A DNA stretch of 59,565 nt from Streptomyces longispororuber (GCF_014656095.1 NZ_BNBT01000040.1:1-59565); one strand, 5' to 3'. Counted from the first letter of the stretch, positions 8,457 to 17,252 are shown. The notes: generated by a model from the letters alone, not told the origin. A program made the numbers and translations.

Positions 8457-9794
8457 GTGGTCGAGACCGACAGCACCACACACGCCGGGGCGGAGTCCCG
8501 CACTGCCCGCAACGCGCGCAAGAAGGCCCGGAAGCGCAAGCGCCTCGGCGTCGGCGCGGCCGTGCTCGTCGTGGGCGGGGCGGCCACCGCGTCCCTGCTG
8601 ACCCTCGGGGACTCCTCCGGGGGCGGCGGTGACGCCGGGCGCGCGGCCGCCGCCTCCGCGCACGGGGCGGCCAAGGGGGCCGCGAAGCACGGGAAGAAGG
8701 GCAAGGGGGACGAGGAGGACTGGGACGGCAAGGTCCGGGTCCTCGGGGACGGCTCCACCTCCTACACCGGGCCGCAGCCCGGTCAGCTCAAGCCCAAGAA
8801 GCTCAAGCCGGGCGAGAAGCCGCCGCAGTTCGTGGTGTTCTCCTGGGACGGCGCCCTGGAGGGCGACGACCACCGCTTCTCCCACTTCCGCCAGGTGGCG
8901 AAGGAGAGCGACGCCCACATGACCTTCTTCCTCACCGGCATCTACCTGCTGCCGGAGAGCAAGAAGGCGCTCTACCGCCCGCCGCAGCACGGCCCGGGCG
9001 CCGCCGCCATCTCGTACCCGACGGTTCCGCACATCCAGGACACGCTCGGGCAGTTGCGCGGCGCCTGGAAGGACGGGCACGAGATCGGGTCGCACTTCAA
9101 CGGGCACTTCTGCGGGTCCAAGGGCGGCGGGGACTGGAGCGTCGCGGAGTGGAAGAGCGAGATCGACCAGACGTACGCGTTCATCAAGAACTGGAAGACC
9201 AACACCGGGTTCTCCGGCGAGGCGCCGCTGCCCTTCGACCCGGACCGGGAAGTGGTCGGCGGCCGGGCGCCCTGCCTGGAGGGCCAGAAGAACCTGCTGA
9301 CCGCGATCAAGCCGTTCGGCTGGCGGTACGACGCGAGTTCCTCGGGGGACTTCCAGATATGGCCGTCCAAGACCAGCGGCATCTGGAACTTCCCGCTGCA
9401 ACTCCTGCCCTTGCAGGGCAAGGAGGTGCAGGTCCTCTCGATGGACTTCAACTTCCTGTACCACCAGTCCGGTGACAGCACCCAGGGCGACCCGGCGAAG
9501 TTCCCGGCGTGGGAGGAACAGGTCCGGGCCTCGTACATGAACGGCTTCAACCGGGTCTACAACGGCAGCCGGGCGCCGATGTTCATCGGCAACCACTTCG
9601 AGGACTGGAACGGCGGCATCTACATGAACGCCGTCGAGGACGTGATGCGGGACGTGTGCCCGCGCAAGGACGTCCGGTGCGTGTCGTTCCGGGAGCTGGC
9701 GGACTGGCTGGACGCCCAGGACCCGAAGGTGCTGGCCCGGCTGCGCATGCTCGACCCCGCGCAGGCGCCGGACTGGGCGTCGCTCGTCAAGTAG
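8457..9794 (+). CDS. Membrane-anchored/secreted NodB-like polysaccharide deacetylase-type protein
   Basis: 445 residues from GTG 8457, preceded by GGGGGGTAGG. A very basic N-terminus (RKKARKRKR) leads into one hydrophobic segment at about 31-48, so it is a type II anchor or uncleaved signal. A Gly/Ala/Lys-rich linker (to about 90) follows, then a NodB-like fold with FVVFSWDGALEGDD, MTFFLTG and the metal-ligand-like motif GHEIGSHFNGHFC. The usual TFDDG has become SWDGA, so metal binding and activity are uncertain. Near the C-terminus MFIGNHFEDWNGGIY and DVCPRKDVRCVSF resemble the family's final strands. It likely acts on a cell-envelope polysaccharide. AT-rich CTATATTCATAC at about 8396-8407 may be its promoter -10 region. 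Confidence 0.78.
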   Translation: MVETDSTTHAGAESRTARNARKKARKRKRLGVGAAVLVVGGAATASLLTLGDSSGGGGDAGRAAAASAHGAAKGAAKHGKKGKGDEEDWDGKVRVLGDGSTSYTGPQPGQLKPKKLKPGEKPPQFVVFSWDGALEGDDHRFSHFRQVAKESDAHMTFFLTGIYLLPESKKALYRPPQHGPGAAAISYPTVPHIQDTLGQLRGAWKDGHEIGSHFNGHFCGSKGGGDWSVAEWKSEIDQTYAFIKNWKTNTGFSGEAPLPFDPDREVVGGRAPCLEGQKNLLTAIKPFGWRYDASSSGDFQIWPSKTSGIWNFPLQLLPLQGKEVQVLSMDFNFLYHQSGDSTQGDPAKFPAWEEQVRASYMNGFNRVYNGSRAPMFIGNHFEDWNGGIYMNAVEDVMRDVCPRKDVRCVSFRELADWLDAQDPKVLARLRMLDPAQAPDWASLVK

Positions 9795-9803
9795 CGCGGC
9801 GCG

Positions 9804-9835
9804 GGCCGGGCCGCCGGTGTTCCGGCGGCCCGGCC
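9804..9835. terminator. Bidirectional terminator between convergent genes
   Basis: A 14-bp perfect stem (9804-9817 with 9822-9835) closes a TGTT loop. The right arm touches the stop codon of the PBP gene. It can serve both the deacetylase-like gene (+) and the PBP gene (-). Confidence 0.85.
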
Positions 9836-11949
9836 TACTTCACCGAGGCGATGTAGTCGGCCCACAGGTCGACCGCCCGGTCGCTGCCGAGGGTCCCGGG
9901 GGCGTCGCCGCCCAGACCCTTCAGCGGCAGCGGCACCAGGTCGGTCAGCGCCATGCGGTAGACGACCACGGCCGTGGTCTCGGCCTCGGTGCCGCCCACG
10001 AACCAGCCCGCCGTGTTCCCGGCGGTCGTCCCGGTCTTGCCCACGGCGCCGGGGCGCACCGCGCCCGCCTCCCTGGCCGCCCCCTCGGTCATGGTGGCCC
10101 GCAGGGCGTCCGTGACCGCGCGGGCGGTCCGCTTGGACACCGCCCGGGCGGACTTCGGCTTGTCCAGCGGGACCGTGGCACCGGCGCGGGTGACCGAGCT
10201 CACCGAGTAGGGGTCGGTGTGCGTGCCGCCGGCGGCGAAGGTCTGGTACGCCCCGGCCATCCGGATGGCGCTGGGCGTGGAGTTCTCCCCGAGCGCGAAC
10301 GGGGGCACCCGCTCCCCGAGGCTCGACTTGAGCAGCCCCGCGCGCAGGGCGTACGACTCCACCCGGTCCAGGCCGACGTCCAGGCCCAGTTGCAGCAGGG
10401 GCGTGTTGACGGAGTGGGCGACGGCCTGGCGCAGGGTCACCCGGCCCCAGTCGCGGTCGCCGTCGTTCTCGCCCTTCACCACCTTGCCGCTGCGGTCCCA
10501 GTACGGCCCCTCCGGCGTGCGCACGGCGACCCCGTCGTCGCCGTCGTAGACGCTGGCCGGGGTGACGGGCGTGCGCGGCCCGCCGCGGGTGCGCTGCACG
10601 CCCTCCTCCAGGGCGGCGGCGTAGACGAACGGGGTGAAGGCCGAGCCGGCGGGGATGGTGGTCGCGTTCGACTGGTTGAAGCCCTGCTTCAGGTAGTCGC
10701 GCCCGCCGTACAGGGCGAGCAGGCGGCCGTCCGGGGCGACGCTCGCCGCGCCGATCCTGGCGTGCTTGTCGGTGCGCGGCCGCCGCCGGGGGTCGAAGTC
10801 CTTCTCGGCCTTGCGGACGGCGGTGGTGAGGGCGTTGGTGCGGGCCTTGTCGAAGGTCGTGTGGATCTGGTAGCCGCCGAGGTCGAAGTCGGCGGCCTTG
10901 ATGTGCCCGTTCCTGACGGCGTGCTGCTTGGCCAGCTCCACCAGGTAGCCGGTCTGCGCGCCGGGGGTGCCGCCGGTGCCCGGCCCCGTGGGCTCGGGGA
11001 ACTTCGTGTACGTGGCGCGCTCGGCGCGCGTGAGGTGGCCGGTCTCGACCATGCGGTCCAGGATCCAGCTCCACCGCTCGACGGCCCGCTTGTGGTTCTC
11101 CTTGCCGAGGGCCGGGTCGTAGAGCCCGGCGCCCTTGAGGAGGGCGGCCAGGAAGGCGCCCTCGCTGGCGTTCAGCTTGGAGACGTCCTTGCCGTAGTAG
11201 GCGTGGGAGGCGCGCTGTATGCCGTAGGTGCCGCGGCCGAACCAGCTCGTGTTGAGGTAGTCCTGCAGGATCTTCTTCTTGCTCGTGCGGTTGTCCAGCT
11301 TCACGGCGAGCAGCAGCTCGGTGAACTTCCGCGACAGGGTGCGGTCCTGGCTCAGGTAGACGTTCTTCACGTACTGCTGCGTGATGGTGGACCCGCCCTG
11401 GGTCTCACCGCCGCCCACCGCGGCGCGCAGGGCCCGCAGGACGCCGGTCGGCGAGACGCCCGAGTCGGAGTAGAAGCTCGCGTTCTCGGCCGCGAGGACG
11501 GCGCCCTGGACCTTCGGCGGCACCTTGTCGAGGGGTATCTCCTGCCGGATGACCCAGCCGGTCCTGGCCATGACGGAGCCGTCGGCCCAGTAGTACACGT
11601 TGTCCTGTTGTGTGGCGAAGGAGTTGAGGTCGTCGGGTATGTCCGTGGTGGCGTAGGCGATCGCGACGAAGCCCGTCAGGCCGAAGCACAGGTACAGGAA
11701 GGCGCCCAGCCACTGGCGCCAGGAGGGCACCCACCGCCGCCATCCGCTGCGGCCCGGCCGGGGGTAGGCGGGACGCAGGCGGCGCAGGTGCCTGCGGGCC
11801 ACGGCGAGGGCGCCGGACATGCCGCCGCCGGACCGCGGCCGGCGCCGCGCCCCGGGCTTCCTGCGGCGGCCGGTCCCCTGGCCACGGCTCCCGAACACCG
11901 CCCGCAGGCCTCCCGTTCGCCCTTCCGCGGCCGTACTCCTCCCACCCAC
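9835..11949 (-). CDS. Class A penicillin-binding protein with altered transpeptidase motif
   Basis: A bifunctional peptidoglycan synthase of 704 aa from GTG 11949, with AGGAGG 8 nt upstream. A basic cytoplasmic tail of about 80 residues and one membrane helix (LGAFLYLCFGLTGFVAIAYA) precede the GT51 transglycosylase domain, which has catalytic Glu155 in AAENASFY and GGSTITQQYVKN. The penicillin-binding transpeptidase domain follows. It has SVN at Ser513 and KTGTT at 638-642, but the nucleophile motif reads Ser436-Ala-Phe-Thr439 instead of SxxK, so the general-base lysine is absent. The reading is plain in the DNA (TCG GCC TTC ACC). Transglycosylation should be intact; transpeptidation is doubtful. 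It is divergent from the secreted amidase gene. Confidence 0.92.
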   Translation of the reverse strand: MGGRSTAAEGRTGGLRAVFGSRGQGTGRRRKPGARRRPRSGGGMSGALAVARRHLRRLRPAYPRPGRSGWRRWVPSWRQWLGAFLYLCFGLTGFVAIAYATTDIPDDLNSFATQQDNVYYWADGSVMARTGWVIRQEIPLDKVPPKVQGAVLAAENASFYSDSGVSPTGVLRALRAAVGGGETQGGSTITQQYVKNVYLSQDRTLSRKFTELLLAVKLDNRTSKKKILQDYLNTSWFGRGTYGIQRASHAYYGKDVSKLNASEGAFLAALLKGAGLYDPALGKENHKRAVERWSWILDRMVETGHLTRAERATYTKFPEPTGPGTGGTPGAQTGYLVELAKQHAVRNGHIKAADFDLGGYQIHTTFDKARTNALTTAVRKAEKDFDPRRRPRTDKHARIGAASVAPDGRLLALYGGRDYLKQGFNQSNATTIPAGSAFTPFVYAAALEEGVQRTRGGPRTPVTPASVYDGDDGVAVRTPEGPYWDRSGKVVKGENDGDRDWGRVTLRQAVAHSVNTPLLQLGLDVGLDRVESYALRAGLLKSSLGERVPPFALGENSTPSAIRMAGAYQTFAAGGTHTDPYSVSSVTRAGATVPLDKPKSARAVSKRTARAVTDALRATMTEGAAREAGAVRPGAVGKTGTTAGNTAGWFVGGTEAETTAVVVYRMALTDLVPLPLKGLGGDAPGTLGSDRAVDLWADYIASVK

Positions 11950-12138
11950 TCCGCACGCCTCCTCTGCTGCCTGTTCCGCTCACCCTAGAGGTACCCGGAA
12001 CGGTGGCTGCCGGGGTGTGGGCACGGTGTCCGGCGGCCGCCGGAGCCCGCGGGGGACGAACATCACGACGCGGGCGCCCAGTTGTGCGAAGATTCCGTCC
12101 CCCGGGCGACTCGACCGGGCGACAAAAGAGGAAACAGA

Positions 12139-13299
12139 GTGATATCCAAGAGATACAGACCCGCCGTCATCGCCGGTCTGACCATGGCCGTGCTGTCCGG
12201 CCCCCTGCTGGCGTACCCCGCGAACGCCGCCACCGGCACCCCCGCCCCCACCGTCAAGGCCGCCGACGCCGCGCCGCACAAGGCCGACCGCAAGACGGCC
12301 GCCACCTTCGCCCGCATCGCCGAGGACGTCCTGTCCCGGCGCACCCAGGCCCTGGTCCAGGGGCGCGGCGGCTCCGAGGACGGTACCGCGAAGACCCGGA
12401 TGTCCGCCCGCCTGAAGAAGGACGAGGACGCCGCGCTCCGGTCGCTGCGGTCCCGCAAGTCCCGGCTGGCGGCGCTCGGTGAGGCCTACACGGACGCGGA
12501 CACCCGCGTCCGGGCGGAGCGCGCCACGATCACCGGCAGGACGGCCACCGTCCGGGTCACCGCGTCCTCGACGCTCACCTACAAGAAGGTGCGCGGGGAC
12601 GAACCGGACACCACCGCCTTCTCGACGCGGCAGGAGCTGACGTTCGCCGCCACGGGGAACGGCTGGGAGCTGACCTCGGTCACGTCGCGGGACAACGGCC
12701 CGGTGGCGGTCGACGAGCCGCCGACGGCCCGGGTGAAGACCGTCAAGGACGACGGCAAGCAGTACCCGAACGGCACGCCGGCGTCCACCGCGTACCCGAC
12801 GAGGCCGACGCCGAGGAAGACCGGCGGCGCCTACGACTACTCCGCCATGGCGCGGTACACGGAGAAGTACTGGCGCACGTACAACGCGGCGTACCGGCAG
12901 TTCAACGGCGCCGGGGGCGACTGCACCAACTTCGTCAGCCAGGCGCTCAAGGCGGGCGGCTGGAAGTCCGTCCCGGGCACGTCCTCCGACTACCGCAACT
13001 GGTGGTACGACGGCGGGCGGCAGAGCGCCTCCTGGGTCGGGGTGAACGAGTGGGCCTGGTTCACGCTGTCCAACCGGCGGGCCCCGAACCTGACGAACGT
13101 CTACCAGCTCGACGTCGGCGACGTCCTGCAGGTCGACTTCGACAGGAACGGGTCCAAGGACCACTCGATGATGGTGACGTACCGCGACCGGCGCGGCATG
13201 CCGTACCTCACTTACCACTCGACCGACACCTACCGCAGGTCGCTGGCGAGCATCATCGCGTCGTACCCCAACGCGCGTTACTTCGCCTACCGCACCTGA
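12139..13299 (+). CDS. Secreted amidase_6 domain protein
   Basis: 386 residues from GTG 12139 with an AGAGGAA ribosome site. An earlier in-frame start at 12082 would place 19 non-signal residues before the signal peptide. The signal peptide (basic MISKRYRPAV, hydrophobic core, cleavage after PANAA) exports it. The middle region (about 60-240) is a Lys/Arg/Thr-rich domain resembling the NTF2-like part often linked to amidase_6. The C-terminal domain (from about 230) starts YDYSAMARYTEKYW and carries the catalytic Cys in GGDCTNFVSQALKAGG and the His in KDHSMMVTY. These fit a papain-like amidase acting on peptidoglycan or a related extracellular substrate; the exact substrate is unknown. Confidence 0.88.
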   Translation: MISKRYRPAVIAGLTMAVLSGPLLAYPANAATGTPAPTVKAADAAPHKADRKTAATFARIAEDVLSRRTQALVQGRGGSEDGTAKTRMSARLKKDEDAALRSLRSRKSRLAALGEAYTDADTRVRAERATITGRTATVRVTASSTLTYKKVRGDEPDTTAFSTRQELTFAATGNGWELTSVTSRDNGPVAVDEPPTARVKTVKDDGKQYPNGTPASTAYPTRPTPRKTGGAYDYSAMARYTEKYWRTYNAAYRQFNGAGGDCTNFVSQALKAGGWKSVPGTSSDYRNWWYDGGRQSASWVGVNEWAWFTLSNRRAPNLTNVYQLDVGDVLQVDFDRNGSKDHSMMVTYRDRRGMPYLTYHSTDTYRRSLASIIASYPNARYFAYRT

Positions 13300-13308
13300 T
13301 CCCGTCTC

Positions 13309-13432
13309 ACCACCGCCGGGCGGCGGGCCACGGGGAGACCCCTGACCCGCCTCGGTACGGCCCCGCGCCGCGCGGACGCGTCCCCCGGGACCGCGTGCCG
13401 TCCGGAGCGGGGCCGTACTGCCCGGCGGTGGT
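13309..13432. terminator. Nested long inverted repeat between convergent genes
   Basis: Outer arms 13309-13321 and 13420-13432 pair perfectly over 13 bp (ACCACCGCCGGGC). Inner arms 13355-13366 and 13407-13418 pair perfectly over 12 bp (GTACGGCCCCGC). A weaker stem occupies the centre. The structure fills most of the 214-bp gap between the amidase (+) and LtrA (-). It could be a bidirectional terminator or a decayed palindromic element. Confidence 0.65.
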
Positions 13433-13513
13433 CACGGAGCGGGGGCCGCGGTCGGCCGACCCCTCCCGCGCGGGGGTGCGGCCGCGTGACCTTCGCGGGG
13501 GCATGGCCTCCCG

Positions 13514-14641
13514 TCATCGCGTGCGCCTGGTGACGACCGTGACCAGGCCGCCCAGGAACACCCCGGCGACGAGCGCGGGCGCCGGGGACCACGCGGCCAG
13601 CAGGACGCCCGCCGCGGCGACGGCGAACGGCACGCCGTCGGCCGCCCGCCTCTGGTGCGGCCGCAGGTGGATCGCCCACACCGTGGTCAGGAAGACGGCG
13701 GCCGGGACGGTGACCGCGAGGCCGGCGCCCACGGACGACGTGCCGGGGTGGCGGGCCAGGTGGTCGGCGTAGGCGGCCAGGCCCGCGCCCTCGGCGGTGG
13801 CCGACGCGAAGATCAGGTAGTGGCCGTAGGCCCAGGTGAAGCGCTTGCGGTGCGCCTGGTGCGTGGTGGCGAGCAGCGTGTGCGCGGGCCGGGCGAAGTA
13901 CAGCCACCACAGGGCGAAGGCCATCAGCAGGCCGCCCGCGGCCAGCGCGTACAGGGCGCCGGTGCCGTGGTGCCGGTCGAACGCCCCCCGTACGGCGACC
14001 GTGGCGGCCGCGACGGACTCGCCGAGCACGATGAGGGTGAACAGCTCGTAGCGCTCGGCGATGTGGTGCGGGTGCCACGGTGTCATCCCCGCGGACTGCG
14101 CCCACACCGGAACCATGAGTTCCGCCACCACCATCACGGCGATGCCCGGCAGGTGCGCCCGCTCCGGCAGGAACAGCAGCGCGACCCAGCCGGCCTGGCC
14201 GGCCGTCACCCCGGCGGCGAAGCGGAGCGTGGTCCTGCGCCGGGCGCGGTCGGCGAGCCCGGCCCGGAGCCACAGGGCGGCCAGCGCCGTGCGCAACACC
14301 ACGTAGCCGAGCGTGATGACGAGCAGGTCGCCCCCGTCGAAGGCCCGGCCGACGCCCGCGGCGAGGACGAGGGAGCCCGTGATCTGCGCCAGGACGGTCA
14401 GCCGGTAGGGGGTGTCGTCGGAGTCGTAGGCGGAGGCGAACCAGGTGAAGTTCATCCACGCCCACCAGATGGTGAAGAAGACCAGCGCGAAGCGCAGGAC
14501 GCCGGAGGCGGCGTCGCCGTGCGTCAGCGCCTCGTGCAGGTGCTCCGAGGCCTGCGCCACGGCGACGACGAAGCACAGGTCGAAGAAGAGCTCCAGGGGG
14601 GTGGCGGACCGGTGCGGTTCGCCGGGGTCGCGGCCGGTCAT
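13514..14641 (-). CDS. Low-temperature-requirement A (LtrA) family membrane protein
   Basis: 375 residues from ATG 14641. This is an integral membrane protein with about ten hydrophobic helices. Family-defining stretches are ATPLELFFDLCFVVAVAQ at the N-terminus, FFTIWWAWMNFTWFASAYDSDD near residue 65, and AERYELFTLIVLGESVAA in the middle. The biochemical role of LtrA proteins is not settled. The open frame continues upstream into the flavoprotein gene in another phase, but the family homology starts at this ATG. It lies 59 nt downstream of the flavoprotein gene on the same strand and may share its transcript. Confidence 0.92.
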   Translation of the reverse strand: MTGRDPGEPHRSATPLELFFDLCFVVAVAQASEHLHEALTHGDAASGVLRFALVFFTIWWAWMNFTWFASAYDSDDTPYRLTVLAQITGSLVLAAGVGRAFDGGDLLVITLGYVVLRTALAALWLRAGLADRARRRTTLRFAAGVTAGQAGWVALLFLPERAHLPGIAVMVVAELMVPVWAQSAGMTPWHPHHIAERYELFTLIVLGESVAAATVAVRGAFDRHHGTGALYALAAGGLLMAFALWWLYFARPAHTLLATTHQAHRKRFTWAYGHYLIFASATAEGAGLAAYADHLARHPGTSSVGAGLAVTVPAAVFLTTVWAIHLRPHQRRAADGVPFAVAAAGVLLAAWSPAPALVAGVFLGGLVTVVTRRTR

Positions 14642-14700
14642 GGTGTGCCGCCGCCGGACGGCCGGAGCGGCCGGGATCGCCCGGGAGCTTCCCGCGCGGC

Positions 14701-16059
14701 TCAGCGGAGGGCTCCCAGGGCCGCTCCGACCGTCCGGTGGAAGGTGGGATAGGTGTAGATCATGTGCCGGAGCCGGTCGACGGGGACCTCGGCGTGGACG
14801 GCGACGTTCAGGCCGTAAAGCACCTCCCCGCCCGCGGGCCCGGCCGAGGTGGCGCCGACCAGCACGCCGCGGTCGGCGTCCTCGACCAGTTTGACGAACC
14901 CCTCGTTGCCCGGTCCGTGGATCCAGCCGCGGGTGGAGGAGGCGAGGGGCAGCACGCTGGTGCGCACCCGAAGGCCGCGCTCCCGTGCCTGCCGCTCGGT
15001 CAGTCCGACGGCGCCGATCTCGGGGTCGGTGAAGGTGACCCGGGGCAGCGCGCGGTAGTCGGCCTCGGGGCCGGGCTGCCCGAGGATGTCGCGGACCGCG
15101 ATCTCCGCCTGGTACATCGACACATGGGTGTAGGCGCCGCGTCCGGTGATGTCGCCGACCGCCCACAGCCCGTCCGCGGCCCGCATCCGGCCGTCCGTGG
15201 GCACGTGCGGCGCGGTGGGGTCGAGCCCGGCCGTCTCCACCGCAAGCGCGGCGAGGTCGGCGCCCCGGCCGGCGGCCACGAGCAGGCGTTCGGCGCGCAG
15301 CACCTGGTCGTCGTCGAGCCGGACGGTGAACGCGGTGCCGTCGTGTCCGACCTGCCGCGCCCGGGTGCCGGTGAGGACGCGGACGCCGTCGGCGCGCAGG
15401 GCCGCCGCGGCCAGGTCGCCCGCCTCCGGTTCCTCCCGTGACAGCACCCGCTCCTGGCCCTCGACCACCGTGACGGCGCACCGGAACCGGGCGAAGACCT
15501 GGGCGAGTTCCACCCCGACGGCGCCGCCCCCGAGCACGATCAGCGACGCCGGCAGTTCCTCGGCCGCCATGGCCTCCCGGTTGGTCCAGTACGGGGTGTC
15601 CGCGAGCCCCGGGACCGGGGGGATGCGGGGCCGGGTCCCGGTGGCCAGGACGACGCCGCGCCGGGCCTCGACGGTGTGGTCGCCGACGGTCACCCGGCGC
15701 GGTCCCGCGAGCCGTCCCCGGCCGCGGACGAGGCGCCCGCCCTTGGACGTCAGCCGGTGGGCCGCCGCCCGGTCGTTCCAGTGGTCGGTGGCCTCGTCGC
15801 GGATGCGGCCGCCGACCTTGGCCCAGTCGGCGGTCACCGTCGCCTCCCCGGCGAGCGACGGGGTCCGGCGCGCCTCGGCGAGCAGGTTGCCCGCCCTGAT
15901 CATCATCTTGCTGGGTACGCACGCCCAGTACGGGCACTCGCCGCCGACCAGCTCCGCCTCGACGCCCACCACGTCGAGACCGGCCTCGGCCAGGGTGCCC
16001 GCGACGTACTCACCGCCCGGTCCCAGACCGAGAACCACCACAGCCGCCTGCTCACGCAT
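14701..16059 (-). CDS. Dihydrolipoamide dehydrogenase-like FAD/NAD(P) disulfide oxidoreductase
   Basis: 452 residues from ATG 16059 (GAGGG 3 nt upstream). The N-terminal FAD Rossmann motif reads VLGLGPGGEYVAGTL. The redox-active pair is Cys42 and Cys47 in GGECPYWACVPSK, the spacing of pyridine nucleotide-disulfide oxidoreductases but with PYWA in place of the usual LNVG. The NAD(P) motif is VLGGGAVGVELAQVFARF. WAVGDITGRGAYTHVSMYQ binds FAD, and the C-terminal dimerisation domain includes MIYTYPTFHRTVG, which lacks the HAHPT-type His-Pro of true Lpd. It is probably a mercuric-reductase/SthA-like paralogue of unknown substrate rather than the E3 of a 2-oxoacid complex. Confidence 0.87.
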   Translation of the reverse strand: MREQAAVVVLGLGPGGEYVAGTLAEAGLDVVGVEAELVGGECPYWACVPSKMMIRAGNLLAEARRTPSLAGEATVTADWAKVGGRIRDEATDHWNDRAAAHRLTSKGGRLVRGRGRLAGPRRVTVGDHTVEARRGVVLATGTRPRIPPVPGLADTPYWTNREAMAAEELPASLIVLGGGAVGVELAQVFARFRCAVTVVEGQERVLSREEPEAGDLAAAALRADGVRVLTGTRARQVGHDGTAFTVRLDDDQVLRAERLLVAAGRGADLAALAVETAGLDPTAPHVPTDGRMRAADGLWAVGDITGRGAYTHVSMYQAEIAVRDILGQPGPEADYRALPRVTFTDPEIGAVGLTERQARERGLRVRTSVLPLASSTRGWIHGPGNEGFVKLVEDADRGVLVGATSAGPAGGEVLYGLNVAVHAEVPVDRLRHMIYTYPTFHRTVGAALGALR

Positions 16060-16375
16060 GTCCCTCGCCGTTCGTCGTGCCGCCCGTCCCCCGGGCGTGC
16101 TCGACCGCCGAACCTAGGGCCGCCGGAACGCCCCGCTCGGACAACGGGCGCACGCGTGCTTGCCCGAGAGCGCACACCCGCGGCGGCCGGTCGTGCCGGA
16201 CGCCGACGAGTGGCGGGTGGGCGGGAACAGTACGGGGGCCGGGGCCGGGCCCCGGGAGAGCCGGATGTGGCACGCGCCACGCGCGCTGCGTACCCTGCGT
16301 CCCTGGACGCCCGCGCGTCCCGGCCGTGGCGGAGAAGGGTCGCATGGCGGGGGGATTCGGGGGTAAGGGCGTCGT
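16060..16375. other. 316-bp divergent control region
   Basis: The gap separates the flavoprotein (-) from the HATPase gene (+) and should hold both promoters. I see no gene, no clear palindrome and no confident -10/-35 pair. Confidence 0.5.
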
Positions 16376-16885
16376 GTGTTGCACAGTGACTCGGGAAGCA
16401 AGGTGGTCCGCGTGACCCAGGCGGAGGACGACGAGCGGCAGTCGCCGGTCGACGACGTCATAGCGGTCTCCATGGCGTTCGAGAGCAGCGCCGAGATCGC
16501 GGAGGCCCGGGATCTCGCCCGGTCGTTCCTGGCCGACGTCCAGGCCGTGCACGGCCTGCCCGTGTCGGGCCGTGCCATGGGCATGGTGCAGCTCGTGGTG
16601 AGCGAGCTGGTGACCAACGCCCGCAAGTACGCGCCGGGGCCCTGCCTGCTGACGCTGGAGATCGTGGACGGCGCGGTGCGGATCAGCGTGTGGGACAGCG
16701 GCACGGCGCTGCCGGTGATCCTGGCGCCCGACCCGGACCGGGTGGGGCAGCACGGCCTGGAGATCGTGATGGCGGTCTGTACGAGCTTCGCCGTGCACCG
16801 GGAGCCGGTGGGCAAGCGCATCACGGCCGACGTCGTCCTGGCCGACGACCCCGCCGGCGCCCTGGCCGGCCGCCAGATGCTGTGA
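16376..16885 (+). CDS. Anti-sigma-type ATP-binding protein (HATPase_c_2)
   Basis: Up to 169 residues of the RsbW/SpoIIAB-like GHKL ATPase family that Streptomyces uses in many partner-switching circuits. The N-box is MVQLVVSELVTNARKYAPG. The next motif, VWDSGTALPV, stands in for DxGxG with the last Gly absent. RVGQHGLEIV is the G-box. There is no separate kinase-target or sigma-factor gene beside it, so the partner is unknown. GTG 16376 has AAGGG 4 nt upstream; a GTG at 16412 (start VTQAEDD, after AAGG) is an alternative that loses 12 residues and keeps the whole domain. Confidence 0.82.
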   Translation: MLHSDSGSKVVRVTQAEDDERQSPVDDVIAVSMAFESSAEIAEARDLARSFLADVQAVHGLPVSGRAMGMVQLVVSELVTNARKYAPGPCLLTLEIVDGAVRISVWDSGTALPVILAPDPDRVGQHGLEIVMAVCTSFAVHREPVGKRITADVVLADDPAGALAGRQML

Positions 16886-16971
16886 CGTTCCGCCGCACGC
16901 CCCTGACCGCCCCGGCCTGAGCGGGCGGACTCCACGCACGACCGCGTACGGTCCCCGGTTCTCTCTCCCGG

Positions 16972-17049
16972 CTCTCGCGGCGTGCCTGACGACGGGCTGG
17001 GCAAGGGCGCCTCTCGCGACGCGCCTGACCACGGGCTGCGCGGGGGCGC
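16972..17049. repeat. 2 x 39-bp direct repeat
   Basis: Two adjacent 39-bp units (16972-17010, 17011-17049) both begin CTCTCGCG and end GGGCGC, with about 33 of 39 bases identical. They lie between the HATPase gene and the terminator at 17071. Confidence 0.85.
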
Positions 17050-17070
17050 CCTGGAGGCGGCAAACAAAAA

Positions 17071-17102
17071 GGCAAGGAGCCCGCTGCTCCTCGCCACTTT
17101 TA
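17071..17102 (+). terminator. Rho-independent terminator with T-tract
   Basis: GGCAAGGAGC (17071-17080) pairs with GCTCCTCGCC (17086-17095) with one mismatch, followed by ACTTTT and preceded by CAAACAAAAA. It can terminate in both directions. A true T-tract is unusual in this GC-rich DNA. It insulates the downstream RAE promoter from the HATPase transcript. Confidence 0.8.
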
Positions 17103-17116
17103 ACGTATAACACACA

Positions 17117-17138
17117 GGGGTCCTTGCGGCAAGACCCC
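17117..17138. promoter_or_regulatory. Rifamycin-associated element (RAE)-like palindrome
   Basis: The 22 bases at 17117-17138 have a CTTGCGGCAAG core between GGGGTC and ACCCC. As I recall the published RAE upstream of rifamycin-inactivating genes (rph, rgt, helR), it is GGGG-CTTGCGGCAAG-GCCCC or very near that, so core and flanks both match. AT-rich TTTTAACGTATAAC just upstream (17098-17111) may supply the -10. The site lies 64 bp before a glycosyltransferase start remnant and about 620 bp before helR. Confidence 0.8.
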
Positions 17139-17201
17139 CTCCGTGCCGCAGAATCTCCGGCCTGAGCCGGATTCGATGCTTGCGGACGTGGGGGATGCCG
17201 A

Positions 17202-17252
17202 GTGCGTGTGTTGTTGTCGACGTATGAGTCGCGCGGGGACGTCGAGCCGTTG
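17202..17252 (+). pseudogene. N-terminal remnant of a glycosyltransferase (rifamycin glycosyltransferase-like)
   Basis: Starting at GTG 17202, after a GGGGGA ribosome site at 6 nt, 17 codons read VRVLLSTYESRGDVEPL. This is the conserved start of actinobacterial GT1 antibiotic glycosyltransferases (GtfB/Rgt type, MRVLLST-GSRGDVEPL). The next codons (TAPSPRPRDRR...) no longer match; the expected VALAVRLRALG helix is missing, and the frame stops at 17394-17396. I find no later part of the enzyme in any frame up to 17760. With an RAE directly upstream, the likely ancestor is rgt, lost by deletion. Confidence 0.7.

Noticed and set aside
9835..11949. The PBP gene as the missing trans-acting (SurE-like) peptide cyclase
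   Set aside because: It is a class A PBP with a GT51 domain and a membrane helix, lacks SxxK, and lies 14 kb outside the cluster boundary.
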